From Taxawa tesnikishii (nom. ined.) (lineage: Eukaryota > Ascomycota > Dothideomycetes > Dothideales): a stretch of 64,000 bases of DNA. The stretch is from assembly GCA_030247885.1 (NCBI GenBank), contig JAPDRO010000012.1, positions 558,001-622,000 of the forward strand, written 5' to 3'. The notes below the pieces were generated by a model. It ran no database searches, was not told the DNA's origin, and was given only the letters and a program-made list of their open reading frames with translations. A program made the position numbers and the translations under genes. This document shows, piece after piece, positions 1-12,227 of the stretch. The stretch's first letter is position 1. Each line of letters opens with the position of its first letter.

Positions 1-1516
1 CGAGGTGCCGTTCGCTGCTGATTTGCGAGATCGCCTTTTCGGAGGTTGGGGGGCTGGGTTGCTGGCGAACCGCTTTTATCATTCGTTTCTGTTGTATTGG
101 ATGCTGGTGCTGTGCCCAGCGCTTGCACACGAGCAGATCTACGCAACGACATGGTGAGACTTGAAAAGCGAACGGGGTTCGTGGGAGTAAACGGCAAAGT
201 GGGATTGAGTTTGGTCAAATGTATAGTAGAAGAAAAGGTTCTGCGCATATAATGAATGGGTAGAGGTGATGCCAATGTCCTCCAGAGTAGGTACGGGTGG
301 ACTGTTGGCCACTTTAGGGGTGGCTAGGCAGCAGGCGAGCAGTCGCAGAGACAGTGGAGTTCTGTATTGCAGCTCCTAAAATGTCTCACTTCTGTGTTGT
401 AGCTCCTAAATTGTCTCAGTACAGGGACTGGAACCTCCAATGTCACGTTTGTTGAACATGTACGAGAGATTATTAATGGTAGAATACGATGACGATGGCC
501 AGTCGCTGAAGCCTGTCCGTCTGCGCAGTTCGGGAGTCGAAAGCAGATCTGATGGGATTCAGGATGGAGTCTTGGCACAACAACGTGCTTCACAGTGAGT
601 TGGGTCTGTACCACAAAACATACATTGTGCAAAGGGACCGCTGTGAACCAACCGGTGCTTAGTCTTCTCACATCGTGTAGATTGTCGGGACCGATCCTGT
701 TGTCGGAGCATTGGTTCCTGATGCACAGAAGGTTCTAAGTTCTGCCTTGCAGCGCGCAGGATGCTAGCAAACACGGCAGGTGGCATGGTGAACTGATGTG
801 CTTTACAATAGGTCTTCTAAAACTCAAGAATAGACGGTATGCAGGGAGGGGATGTAGTGTGGTGATGCCTGAACGTCAAGACAATCGGTCAATGGTTTTG
901 GGTAGTTCTTGGCCAACCCGGTATACATGTCAAAATGGACTAGCACCTTCTTCGATCGAGTGCTAAACAACGGCCTTGAGTACGGCTTGCGCCAAAATGT
1001 CTAGACTGCTGTTTTCCACATTCAATCACGTGTCTAACCAGGTGCCTCGCACTTGCCGCTACAGGAGTGCTTGAGAGCCTGCGCAGATGTGCAACGCATT
1101 GGTATAAGGCAGCTTAGCACACGCTCCAACAGCTAATTGGATCCTTGACTAGAACAATAGAGGGGTGTGGACGTGTATGGGAAGATGTACATTGAATGAC
1201 TGCAAACCAATGGTGGCGTTTCCTGATTCCCGATACGTGCCGCTTCCTTTTCCCGATCTTTAGCAACAGAGAGCTTATTCAATGTAGGCATGAACGAGCT
1301 GTGGTAGGACAGTTGTGCCATTGTAGCTGCAATATGTCCATAGCCTCTCGAGGGAGTAACGGTATCGGTCGAGGTCTCAGGCGCTGGCCACTCGCGGCTC
1401 AGAGCAGCTCCAGGGTGATACGGGTATGGTTCAACAACATAGTATACAGCCAGGCAAAAGGTTCGATCGCTGATGCGCCTGCTCTAAGACCAATTGTACA
1501 AGGGGTGCGTCCGCGT
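1..1516. other. Intergenic, no supported gene
   Basis: No open frame here shows a recognisable domain or a convincing splice structure. The only structure I see is a short imperfect direct repeat of about 29 bp at roughly 362-388 and 391-418, whose shared core is gctcctaaa followed by tgtctca. The right end (up to 1516) is the 3' flank of the QCR7 gene. Confidence 0.5.
360..420. repeat. Two-copy imperfect direct repeat
   Basis: Two adjacent copies of a roughly 29-bp unit share the words tctgt, ttg, agctcctaaa and tgtctca with a few differences. There are only two copies, and no function can be assigned. Confidence 0.5.
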
Positions 1517-2108
1517 TTATTTCTTTCCAGGCTTCTTGATAACCATTGCCTCCAGGTCCTCCCTCTCGGCCCTCTCTGCCTCAATCTCCTTGATGATTGG
1601 GCTCAAGTAGGGGTAGTCCTGTGATTGATTGTAAGTACAGTGATAGGGTTACTATAGGTACTACTAAGTCGTACTTCTTCTGGCTTGGTCTGCTCCTCCT
1701 TTGGCAGCAGCTGGTGCGAAAGCGAACACTGTCGGGTCTCAGTATATTGTCCCGCGGAATTCGGTCTTGCTCTTGCAACATACTTGGAATGCTCTGCGCA
1801 TGCGGAAAACACGGTCGTATGCCTCCTTTGGTGGAAGGCGCTTGAGGGCAAGGAGGACGGTCTCGGACTCCTCAGGGATCAGATCGTCGGCCCTGTATAA
1901 TATCCAACCATTAGTCCACCGTTCCGAAGCAGAATATGCTGTCCGGAGTGCCATTGACAGGTCCAATTCAACTCTTTTCGTCCTTTCCGTACCTCAGGCC
2001 AAGCTTCCTGTAGCCGGCAGCGTCGGTGTACCACTGAGCAAGTGGCATCATCCAGCGCTTGAGCCATGGGCGCTTGATGATGAAGTTTGTGAGAGACGGC
2101 TGGGACAT
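1517..2108 (-). CDS. QCR7: Cytochrome b-c1 complex subunit 7 (Qcr7)
   Basis: This is a small matrix-side subunit of respiratory complex III in the mitochondrial inner membrane, needed for assembly around cytochrome b. Four exons on the minus strand (2108-1993, 1892-1784, 1728-1675, 1618-1517) are joined by GT..AG introns of 100, 55 and 56 bp. Together they encode 126 residues, the usual family length. Diagnostic stretches are GYRKLGLR near residue 35, ADDLIPEE, LKRLPPKEAYDRVFRMRRA, HQLLPKEE and KPEEDYPYLSP, with a lysine-rich end. The start is the only ATG that gives the standard short N-terminus. The frame is intact. The gene is divergent from the carrier at 2607, about 500 bp away. Confidence 0.95.
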
Positions 2109-2606
2109 TGTAACGGAGGGTAGGAGACGGTCGGTGGTAGAGGGGAGATGTCTGGCTCTGGCGCAACAGCTTGGTTGTTGAAGTTCGCCGTGGTCTGCTT
2201 TGGAGCCTCACTTTCTGACTAAACGCCAAGCCTGCTTTTGATTGGCACGGAACATTGCTTGACGTCTTTCCCTACAGAAGGAGCCGGCGGGGATTCACTC
2301 AAAGGAAACGCGCCATTGTCCGCTTCAACCACGAACAGTCCGTTTGTCCAACATCCATCACCCTGCGATACATCTCCGTACACCCTACCTGAACAACGGT
2401 CTGAGACGTCCCTTCTGCACTGGTCCATGGATTTCCTTAATCGGTAGTCGTGCTTGCTGGCTGTGCTGCGGGGCACACCGGAGGCCGGGGACAAGGAGCA
2501 AGAGCAAGAGCGAGAGCGCTGAACACGTCCATACCACGCGAGCACACAACCCTTCGTACATGACCTAAGAATTACGAGGCACAATCACAAGGAGAAGCAT
2601 GCAAAA
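2109..2606. promoter_or_regulatory. Divergent promoter region, QCR7 and NAD+ carrier
   Basis: These 498 bp separate the two ATGs and must contain both promoters. An inverted CCAAT (attgg) lies at 2241-2245. CCAAT boxes bound by the HAP complex are known to control respiratory genes in fungi; use of this copy is inference. No other element is clear. Confidence 0.4.
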
Positions 2607-3827
2607 ATGTCTAACGCCGCCTCCGACACCCACGACCATGGCCCTCCTCCCTCCGCCAATCCTTCGGCCCACACCGCTCGTACCGCACCCGTTTCCGCAC
2701 TCGCGAAATACATGGCACAAACACCCAAAAGCTCCATTGACGCCGTGTGCGGAGCATTAGGAGGAGTGGCTTCGGGTATCGTTACTTGTCCTCTCGACGT
2801 TATCAAGACAAAGCTCCAAGCACAAGGAGGATTTCGTCAGCAGCAGAGCTTGAAGAACGCGCCCAGCTCTAGTGCTATATATCACGGTATGGTCGGAACA
2901 GCACGGTCAATCGCACGGCAAGATGGTGTCCGTGGCTTTTACAGAGGCCTTAGTCCCATGTTGCTGGGCTACTTTCCCACTTGGGGCGTGTACATGAGCG
3001 TCTACGGAATCGCGAAGGATTTCTATTACACGGAGATTGGTGAGTACGAGACGAGCGCGCAGTGCACAATGATTCTGACATACAAGCAGACAACAAGTTC
3101 GTTGCCCAGATGGCTTCCTCTGTTACGGCTGGCGCGTGTAGTACCCTTGCTACCAATCCCATCTGGGTTATCAAGACACGCCTCATGGCTCAAGCGTCCC
3201 GGGATGCTGCTGACAACGCGCGCACTCCCTGGCATTACACCTCCACGCTCGATGCGGCACGAAAGATGTACGCTGCCGAAGGTGTAGCAGCCTTCTACTC
3301 CGGTCTCTCGCCTGCCCTTCTCGGCTTGACGCACGTCGCTATACAATTCCCACTCTACGAGTATTTCAAGAAGGAGTTCACCGGTGTAGAGATGGGCCAG
3401 AAGTCCGACGGCAAACCCTCCGCCAACACCCTAGGCTCTTTGGCTGCCAGTTTTCTCAGCAAAGTCTGCGCCACAACAGCCACATATCCGCACGAAGTCT
3501 TGCGAACGAGACTACAAACACAACAGCGAATGTACCCGGGCAATTCTCACGACGATGTCGCACATCGCGGCTCGCACGGTTACAGCGGCCGCAGGCCCCG
3601 GGAATGTCATCCTCCGACGGCATGATCAATCAGCCGCGTTACAAAGGAGTGATTCGGACATGCAAGATTATCCTGGCCGAAGAGGGCTGGAGGGCTTTTA
3701 CAACGGCCTGGGCACGAACTTGATCCGCGCGGTCCCTGCTGCCATGACCACGATGTTGACGTATGAGACGTTGAAGGATGCTTGTTTCCGCTTGCAGGAC
3801 GAGGGTAGGCAAGCTCAGTCCCTCTAA
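2607..3827 (+). CDS. Mitochondrial carrier, NAD+ transporter type (Yia6/Ndt1-like)
   Basis: This is an inner-membrane solute carrier. It has three repeats, each with a P-x-D/E-x-x-K/R type signature: CPLDVIKTKLQAQG, NPIWVIKTRLM and YPHEVLRTRLQ. Tryptophan in the second signature marks the nucleotide-carrier branch (NAD+, pyrimidine nucleotide and FAD carriers). I prefer NAD+ from the overall resemblance to Yia6, but the RIM2 or FLX1 groups are not excluded. Exon 1 is 2607-3039, there is a 50-bp intron, and exon 2 starts at 3090. Exon 2 is broken twice: one base appears to be missing in the C run at 3596-3599 and one in the G run at 3692-3694. With both restored the protein is 390 residues and complete. 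The N-terminal 40 residues are a low-complexity His/Pro/Ser tail. Confidence 0.85.
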
Positions 3828-4628
3828 GAAAACAGCTATTGATCTTGGGACTGCTTTTGAGTCAATACACGGCGTTTGCTCCCGGTTCAGGCTAATGCCT
3901 CCGTACGGTTTGTGTTCGTACTCCTCCAACCTTTCCAATACCTGCCAGGCTGGATTCAGAGATACCTCCACTGCGCATTGTTGGGCGTACTTTTCTTTTG
4001 ACGGCGGCTCATACGAGATCATAGCATGGTGCACGGCGTTCCTCTCTTGGGGTTCTTACGCAGACTGAAGGGATGGGGAGGAATGTTCTCTTGCTGGATG
4101 CTGTGTTTATATTTGCAAATGGGTTGTGAATGTCAGATATGTTTATTCCTATGAGGAAAACTTTGACTTTCGTCTTAGACTTGGTTTGCAAAGGCGGATG
4201 CGTGTGTGCTAGCGAACCAATCATACTCTGGACCATCAAGCCTAGATTGGTCGATGTAGGACATCTCAGACAGAATCGGGTCGTCTGCTGATTAAGTGGC
4301 CGGTCAAATTTGGCCGTGGTTGTGTCTGTTGGTAGTTGCACCTAGGACCCGTCCGTCGATTACATAGGGAGCCTGAGATCCTGTGCGTATCTCTGGATCC
4401 ATCGACGTGCAACACCGCAAACTGACCTTCTTTGCACGACAACATAGAGTTCGTCACAACACGCTGAAGTATCTGGATGCTGCGAGAGATTGTAGAAGTG
4501 GTGTCACGTTGCCTTCATGTTTCTTCGCCCTTCAAGAAAATGGCACCGGCATTGATTCCGCCTCTCTTGGCATTTTGACGTTCATTCGCCGATGAGTTCA
4601 AGGGTCCATCGCGCATCAAGAAAGATTC
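3828..4628. other. Intergenic, nothing recognised
   Basis: This lies between the tandem carrier and MRS2 genes. Short open frames on both strands lack domains, and I see no repeat or RNA gene. Confidence 0.5.
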
Positions 4629-6470
4629 ATGGGCGCCCGAACACTGCAGCTCCAGCTCCTTTCAATCAGCGAAACCCCTACTGCCATGCAGGCTGTCCCT
4701 TTGCGCAGCGCCATCGTCCCGTCTCCGGCTGTACTGAGGTTTCTGAAGATCCAGGCCGACTTTCTTGCGGACACAACATGTTCTAGAGCCGCATGTTCCC
4801 AAACTCGGCGTTACAGTTGCTGGAGCCAAACCGGTAGAGGAGTTTCTAGATGTGCGCGCCTGTCGACATGCGTTGCAGGATCCTCCAGGGCACCTTCATC
4901 AAACGAACCAGTGCCTAAGGTCGCCCGGCCTTATACAAGTCACAACTCTTCGCCCTTGCCTGCACGCAGCCCATCTCAAAAGCCGGTAGTCGGACGTATC
5001 TCATCGCGGCTGCCATTACAGTGTCGCGCATTCTCTACGACAGCGCGAGATGCGGCGAGAGTCTGGCCGCTAGGAAGGCAGAAACCTGCGACACGGCTGC
5101 AACCTGATGATCTCCCACCTCTCTCTGGCTTCCTCGACGACAGTCCCAGCCTGACTAGGATAAATAAACCAACTGACCAACTCAGATTACGCTGTACAGA
5201 GTTCAATGAGAGGGGGATGTTACACTGGTGCACGGAGAGTTCAAGAAAAGTGAGCTTATAGCTAAGGTAGAGGTATGAAGCACTTGTGGTATCACCTAGG
5301 CGCTGACAGGGCGTTAGTATGGCTTACTAGCTCGTGATCTGAGGAAGATCGACTCTTCTTCCCTTCCTCATATCTCGGTCCGACCATCTGCGATCCTTAT
5401 CAACCTTCTGCATATTCGCTGCTTGATCAAGCACAACCGCGTGCTTCTCTTCGATGCCTATGGATCTACGGACTCATACACGCAGTCGGTCTTCATGTAC
5501 GATTTGGAGGGAAGCTGCGCCAGCAGGATGGAGAACTACCGTACGAGTTCCGTGCGCTCGAAGCCGTCTTGATCAGTGTCACAGCTGGGTTGGAGGGGAA
5601 TTCGAAGGAGTCAGGGAACCGGTTGTGAAGGTCCTGCGGGAGCTGGAAGAGGATATCGACAGGGACAAGCTTCGGCACCTGCTGATTTACTCGAAGAAGC
5701 TGGGCACATTCGAACAGAAGGCACGTTTAGTAAGAGACGCGATTGATGATCTCCTCGAAGCGGACGACGACCTGGCAGCGATGTACCTGACGGAGAAGGC
5801 TGACGGGAAAGAGCGGGCTGAGGATGATCACACGGAGGTCGAGATGTTGCTGGAGTCTTACTACAAGATATGCGATGAGATCGTCCAGATCAGCGGAAAC
5901 CTGGTCAGCAACATCCGCAATACCGAAGAGATGTACGTCGTCGATCCTCATGACCTATTCGGCTGTCCACACGCTAATTTGTCGAACAGAGTCAGGGCAA
6001 TTCTCGACGCCAACCGCAACTCTCTTATGCTTCTGGACCTAAGATTCTCCATCCTCACCCTGGGTATCGGTGCGGGAACGTTCATTGCCGCGCTTTACGG
6101 CATGAACTTGAAGAACTTCATCGAAGAGTCCGATCTTGGTTTCGGACTGGTTAGTCTGTCTTGCGCTGTACTCACCGTTGTATCCATTATCTACGGTCTC
6201 CGCAAGCTCCGTCGAGTTCAGCGCCTGAGCATGTGGGGTGAAGGCAGCAGCTTGGATCAAGGTGGTGTAGCAAAGGGTCCGCGCGGACGAGGTAGCTGGA
6301 GGGAAGTCGATCCTCAGGGCCAGCTGTCTGGAGAGAACAGGGTCGAGCGTATCGTGAGATGGAAGGAGGAACAGCGGAGGTCGAAGATGCAAGAGGCGAG
6401 TGGAGAAGGAGATGTCGGTGCTCAGGCACATGCGCCAGTGACCGCGGCGGCCAAGCACCGTAAGCGGTAA
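4629..6470 (+). CDS. MRS2: Mitochondrial inner-membrane magnesium channel Mrs2
   Basis: This CorA-type Mg2+ channel drives magnesium into the mitochondrial matrix. The signature YGMNLKN (bases about 6097-6117) sits at the end of the first of two C-terminal membrane helices. Before it lies a long acidic coiled-coil stalk (KLGTFEQKA, EMLLESYY, NLVSNIRNTEE, DANRNSLM). The N-terminus is rich in Arg, Ser and Thr like a targeting presequence. Introns are 5267-5317 and 5933-5989. Three one-base losses break the frame: the G run 5212-5216, the A pair 5512-5513 and the G run 5595-5598. Restored length is about 578 residues from 4629, or about 560 if the ATG at 4683 is used; I cannot choose firmly between these starts. 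The C-tail is basic and Gln/Ala-rich. Confidence 0.9.
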
Positions 6471-6945
6471 ACCAATCGCGCGGGACTCACCACTCATTGT
6501 TTGATTCGAGCTTGGAATATGCATAGCGAGGCGTTGGTCGAGACCTCTCCGGTCATGATAGAGTTGTAAGATAGACGTGGTCCTCGGGGCTAGCTGTACG
6601 AATAACGGAACACTACTGTACAGCAAACGACAAAGTTCGCCTACTCATGTACACAAGCCCGTATATGCGCTCTTGTTCCGCGCCAAGTCTGCCGTTTGTG
6701 CCAACAGGTATACTGTCGTTGGTGCTTTTTCCAAGACTGATTACGGAGGGTCGGAGCGGAGGGTCGCGGCAAGCTTCAACCACCTAATTTGTTTCATCAG
6801 CAACGTCTTTCATTCCGCGAGTGGTCCAAGTCTGAACGATATATCAGTTTCGAGGTCTCTACTTACAGACAAGGAACACCCTACTCAGCAGCCTCCGCAC
6901 GCAAGAAGAACCTATACAAACCAAGCGTTGCCAATACACGATTTC
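6471..6945. other. Intergenic, nothing recognised
   Basis: The 475 bp between MRS2 and the NmrA-like gene hold the 3' flank of one and the promoter of the other. No repeat, RNA gene or coding frame is supported. Confidence 0.5.
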
Positions 6946-7906
6946 ATGGCCTCTGTACAGAAAATCGCATTGGCTGGCGTAGGTTTCCATGATGGTGTGA
7001 GATTCCCAAAAGCTAATCAACCATAAGGCTACCGGCGACTTGGGGACACCTGTGTTGGAAGAACTGCTCGCCGCCAAGTACGACGTGACAGTCCTCACGC
7101 GCGTATCAAGTAATCACACATTCCCTTCCTCGGTGAAAGTGGCAAAAGTAGACTATGACAGCGTGGACAGCCTGACTGAGGCACTTCGCGGACACGATGC
7201 TTGCGTATGCACAATCACAACCACGGCCATCAGCTTGCAGAGGAACCTTATCGATGCTGCGATAGCCGCTGGCATCAAACGCTTCATTCCCTCGGAGTTC
7301 GGTTCGGACACTTTCAACCCAAAGGCTAGACAACTGCCCTTCTACGCGCAGAAAGTCGAGGTGCAGGAATACCTCATGAAGAGGGCGTCTGAAGACGGCA
7401 ACTTGACATACACCTTCATCTGCAACAACGTCTTCCTCGAATGGGGTCTTCGAGCCGACTTCCTGCTTAACTTGAAGGAGCGGAAGGCGGAGCTTTATGA
7501 TGGCGGTGACCAGCGCTTCTCTGCTACCTCTCTACGCACAGTTGCCAAGGCTGTCAACAGTGTCCTGCAGCATCTCGAAGAGACAAAGAACCGTCAAGTT
7601 TACATTCAGGACGTGGCAATCACCCAGAGGAAGCTGCTCGAGCTAGCACAGAAGCTCACGCCCGGTGAGCAATGGGACATTAAGGTGGTAGAGACTGCGC
7701 CAATAGAGGAATGGGCGTACGGTGAGTTGGGCAAGCAGGACCCGCAGGTATGGCCTGCGATATTGGGATTCTTGAAGCGCGCGGTTTTCGCTGAGGGATA
7801 TGGTGGACACTTCCAGAAGTTGGACAACGAGCTGTTAGGGATTAAGGATATGGATGATGAGCAGATTGCTGAGATCCTGAGAGCGGAGTTGGCGAAGAAG
7901 ATGTAG
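6946..7906 (+). CDS. NmrA-like / isoflavone-reductase-like NAD(P)-binding protein
   Basis: This is an atypical short-chain dehydrogenase fold protein. Exon 1 (6946-6978) encodes only MASVQKIALAG. After a 49-bp intron, exon 2 (7028-7906) continues ATGDLGTPV, so the glycine-rich nucleotide loop GATGDLG is split by the intron, which fixes the start. Total length is 303 residues with an intact frame. Further family marks are VLTRVSSNH after strand 2, AIAAGIKRFIPSEFGSD near residue 90, and a substrate domain with TFICNNVFLEWGL. Members either reduce small aromatic or aldehyde substrates or act as redox-sensing regulators. The substrate cannot be told from sequence. Confidence 0.9.
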
Positions 7907-8469
7907 CAGCGCGGCATGCAGGGCTTGAGTCGCTTGACCACGAAACGGGTAGACAACAGTATTAAAACTTTGCAATTCGATGGTAGCTGCATGGAAGACT
8001 TATTATTGTAGGAGGGCCGGAGTACTGGAAGGGCTTCATCTACCGGATACGCTTCATGGAAATCACCGCTGCACCACCCCGCTACTGAACTCCAGCATTG
8101 CAATGAAATGGGTTTGACACCTGAAAAAATAATTGGGGGAACTGATGGTAAAGGCATTGAAGGGCCACGGCATTTGCGAGGCATCATCTGCTGTGCCTGC
8201 TTCCAAGAAACCGTTGTTATATCACATCCGCGAGTGAGCTCTTGCGTTGGAATAGAATCATATCGACGTCTAGAGAAACGATTCAAGAAGACCGAGAGGA
8301 AGAATTTCAGAGGGCCGTAACATGCAGCGGGTATCATATGCTATGTAAGTATGCTGCGGTGCTTCCTGACCCGACCCACCGACCACGACATCTACCTTCC
8401 AATAACGCCCTAAACTTCCTCAAGAACAACATGTGAGAAAACCTCTTAACCCATCAAGTTCGCCTGCCC
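7907..8469. other. Intergenic, convergent 3' ends
   Basis: This lies between the ends of two convergent genes. I see no coding frame, repeat or RNA gene. Confidence 0.5.
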
Positions 8470-11448
8470 TCATCCATGGTAGTCGCATCTCGACAACAGA
8501 TCCGTCTTGCACTCCTTGCACGTCACATCCCCACAGATACTTTCCGGGCAGCGGCCGGCGCACTTTGGGCAAACCAGCTTCTCGCAGTCGCTGCACTTCA
8601 ACATCGTCTCGAATCCTTCGATGCCCTCTCCAGCATAGAACCTGATCTCCTCTTTCCAGGTCTTCTCATCTCCGATGGCCTGGGCGGCGTGGTAGATGCA
8701 GCAGTGAGTCTGGCAGAGCACACATTGCTTGTGTTCAGGTAGTCGACAGTAAACCTTTTGCGTGTCCCAGACGTAAGAGTGATGTGGATGAACGCGTGGG
8801 TCCGCAGCGGGCCGTACGCGGATCGGAGGCAAGCCGTATGAAGCGCGAAGCTGAACGACCTGGTTGTGAATTAGCATGTCATTACATCATGGCGAGACTA
8901 GGGATAGAGAGGGAAGCTTGCCTCTTCACTGACGAGAGACGGGTTACGAAGGCGCACGCCAGGCGTATTAGAGCTGCGAGACGGGAACGAAGACGTCTGT
9001 GGTGAAGCTGGGTCGCGAGTCGAGAAGCTCTCCAAGCCGAGTGAATTCCTCTGCTTCTCTGCCGAGCTGCCTGCCGTCTCCCATTTGCTAATCACCTCGT
9101 CGAACTCGTCAAAAGCTGGCATCGTTGGTGTCGGTGCCGTGGCCACTCTGTTGCGAAACGCTGGGTGTACGTCCAAGGTATGGAAGATCTCACCTTCTTC
9201 ACTTGCCGCAACGCCTAAGACGCCCGTCCTGCTGTCTTGCTTGAGAATGCCGACGCGGCGCCCATCGGCTGTGCTAGCGATCGGTGACTGGGCAGAACCG
9301 CCGAGGTGAGGAGAGGTGGGAGTAGAGACCATCAGTACGTGCTTACGGTCACGTGCATTGTGAGTGGGCGTCCAGGGAGCGGCAGGTGACATTGGGGCAG
9401 TGAAGGACCTCTGAGGAGTGACGGGGCTGCCGAGGGCAGGGGCATCAGAAGGGCGAAGCGGCGTGAGCTCTAGACGAGCCCACGTCCTCCCGCCCAGAGC
9501 GCGTGAATTGCTTTGAGGGCCTGGTGAAGCTTGCTGCTGGTCACGAAAGCGCCTCTCGTCGAGCGGCAGTCCGAGGTCCTCCAGCCTCTGGACCAGTTCA
9601 TCGGCCCTGACCGTCCATCGCTTCCTGCAGGGGTACGCGGCGGCGGCGGCGGCAGGCTTGGCGGGCGCGGCGGGAGCTAGGGGCGGAGGAGGCGGGTAGT
9701 GAGGAGTAGCGGGCAGCGAAGAAGTAGATTTTTCCTCCAGGACCTCATCCATACGTTCACCACCCGGAGCATTACGCATTGGCATAAGCTCTGGACTGAA
9801 ATGCAGGGCGCTCATTGAGAGCGGCCGGGCGAACTGTACGATATCGGCCCCGGAGAATCGACTCTCCTCATCGCCGGTCTCCTCTACCGGCAACAGCGAA
9901 GCTTCAAAATTGCTGGCCGCAAGATCGTAGAGGGGCGACGAACCCCTTCCCCACGAATAGGTACAAGAGGCTGAGGGATCAGGTTAGTATCCAAAGAGAT
10001 GCCTAAGCCTTCACCCTCCTCGCCGCCCTCCGTGTCATGGGCCGCAAAACTGTCGCCAGCCGTCTCCTCCGCTGGGCTACCCTCTCCTAGGGGAACCGCT
10101 CCGCCTTCCTCTCTGCCCTCCTCAGGATAGTGGGCCATGGTTAGAGAGCGCGCGTCCGTACCCGAAGATACAGGCGTGCCACATCTCCGGACCGCACTAG
10201 AGCCGAGAGGATGAGGCCCGGATTTGACGTAGCTCCTCTCTCCAAGCACTGCAGGCCTTTCGGCAGTCACGACGGTGCCAGTGGGGCGAACCACGAGAGG
10301 AGACGCAGGCTCCTCCGATGAGAGGGCGGCGGTGGAGAGGGTGCCCACACCAAGCCCGAAGTGCGAGGTGGCGGAGGTGGTAGAGAGGCCGCCGGAACCC
10401 ACCTGACTTGCACCAGAAGACGTTGCGGACGCAAGATCGAACATTTGAGAAAGCGCCTCTTCCTCTCGTCTTATGCGCCGTGCAACGGACGGGACCATGG
10501 GTTGCTCAGTGGACGGCGGAAAGAGTTGTCGCATACGGCGGGACGCGGAGGATTCCGACTTTATGCTAGTACGGGTCGAGCTATCCGCTTCGCTCCTGCG
10601 AGAGCTGCGGGTGATGCGTGAGAAGAAAGCCGCGTCGGGTGTTTCTTCAATGGGCGCAAGTCTGTCTTTGGAGAGCGACGATGCCATAGGCTTGTGCAGG
10701 TTGGCGGTGCTTGCGACTTTCTTGAGACCCCGGAATGGATCTTTCTCCTTGAGTGCCCGAGAGGGAATGACGGATGATGGGTCTTCCTGCGATTTTCGGC
10801 TCTGAGGGTCTGCTTTCGCAGCGGCTTGTGCAGTCTCGAAAAGTGAAGCTTTGGCTAATCTTGCGTGACGAAGCTCCTTGGCGTTCTTTGCCTTCTTAAA
10901 AATTGCGGAGCTCTTTTTCAGAATGGTCTTTGTACGGATTAGCATTTAGGCAGGTCGTTGTATCTAGAAGACGGCGGCGTGATTGTACCTTAAATGAGTT
11001 GGGTGACTCTTCGCCACTGCTGTCCCATTCCATGAAATTGTCTGGATACACTTTCTCCTTGTCTTCTTCTCCCTTTTCGTTCTGTCCGTCGTATGAGACA
11101 GTGCCGGATGCTTCAGCTCCATCTTCGCACTGGCGCTGTTTGCCTTTGTCGGATTTTTTGACTCTGCAGACCGCTGGGATGGGTGTGATTGCTGCGACTG
11201 CTGGAATTGTCGTGAAGAGCGCAACTGAGACACATCAACCAATTCCACTCCGCTCCTTGAATGCCAGGTGAGACTTACATCGATCTGTGTGCTGCCCCAG
11301 CTGGGCCTGATGCGCTGCCGCGCCTGCAGCACGCTTTCCGGATCTTCCCCATCAGATCTATCACATCCATAATGTTCAGATCCCTCCTCCTCTCCACCTG
11401 CGGATCGCGTGCTTCGACACGCGGAGAACCAACTCCTTGATTGTCCAT
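8470..11448 (-). CDS. Large conserved fungal protein with C-terminal Cys-rich zinc-type domain
   Basis: I do not recognise a named family. The model has four exons (11448-11279, 11081-10989, 10927-8934, 8859-8470; introns of 197, 61 and 74 bp) and about 882 residues. Most of it is disordered (Ser, Pro, Glu, Ala runs), with short conserved islands: QARQRIRPSWGSTQID near the N-terminus, a basic helix KKSSAIFKKAKNAKELR, and SPLYDLAASNFEASLLP in the middle. The last 130 residues hold about 14 Cys/His in CxxC pairs (CVLCQTHCC, CSDCEKLVCPKC, CKECK), clearly a metal-binding fold. Two one-base losses break the frame: around 9960-9961 and in the C run 11347-11350. The second is less certain, because an alternative N-terminal frame (reading GCDRSDGEDPES) would not need it. 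The start is therefore provisional. Confidence 0.75.
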
Positions 11449-12227
11449 GTCGGCTCTGTGTGTCGAAATTACGATGTGCGCTTCCGATGTTGTGGTATCC
11501 CACATTGCCGGGCAAGGCAGGCAGACAGAGCGAATCACCACGACTGAAAGCTTACTCACAATTGTGAACGAGACGTCCTCTGGAGTCCGGTCTTGAGAGA
11601 CGGACGTGGTGGTCTTGCGAAGGAGTGAAGAGTGAAAGGATAATTGTGCGATATTGAGATTGGCTGCGCGGTGGAGAGAGAGTGCGCCGGGTGTTTGAGG
11701 ACGGAGAAGATAGGTACGGAGACGATCTGTGGAGGAGGATAATGGTTGACTCTCGAGGTAAAGAAATTATTTGGAAAAAGAAGATAGATCTCTCAAACTC
11801 ACAGAGATCAAGCGAGCTCATCCTCACCGCTGAGCGGCTTGCTTCAGGTGAAGCTACGAAAAGTGAAGTGCCCCTCTACCAAACGCAACATTTGTTCACG
11901 AGTTACGTAACTTCAACATATCCGTCACTCGACAAGGACTGAAACAAAGCTCCCGCATCTTGTTGTTCAGAATCTTTCATTTTCACTGACATAAGAGATG
12001 TGTATACTTAACTACTGTACAGCCATCCAGCCTGTACTGTAAGTTCATGCTCGGAAGCGCTTGCAGACGCCTCCCGTGCTTTATCCGCAACGTGCCTGGT
12101 CAAGCGCGACTGTCACTGCCGGTTCCCAACTCTTAACGCTGCTGTCACTCTTGACCTCTCAAATGTTACGTAACACCTACTGAACCCTTCCTTGACTGTT
12201 AAATCCTCACTACGATGTGGATGTTCC
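11449..12227. other. Intergenic, no supported gene
   Basis: This holds the promoter side of the Cys-rich gene and the 3' flank of UBC13. Open frames on both strands near 11552-11942 are Ser/Arg-rich without domains and look like leader sequence. Confidence 0.5.
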
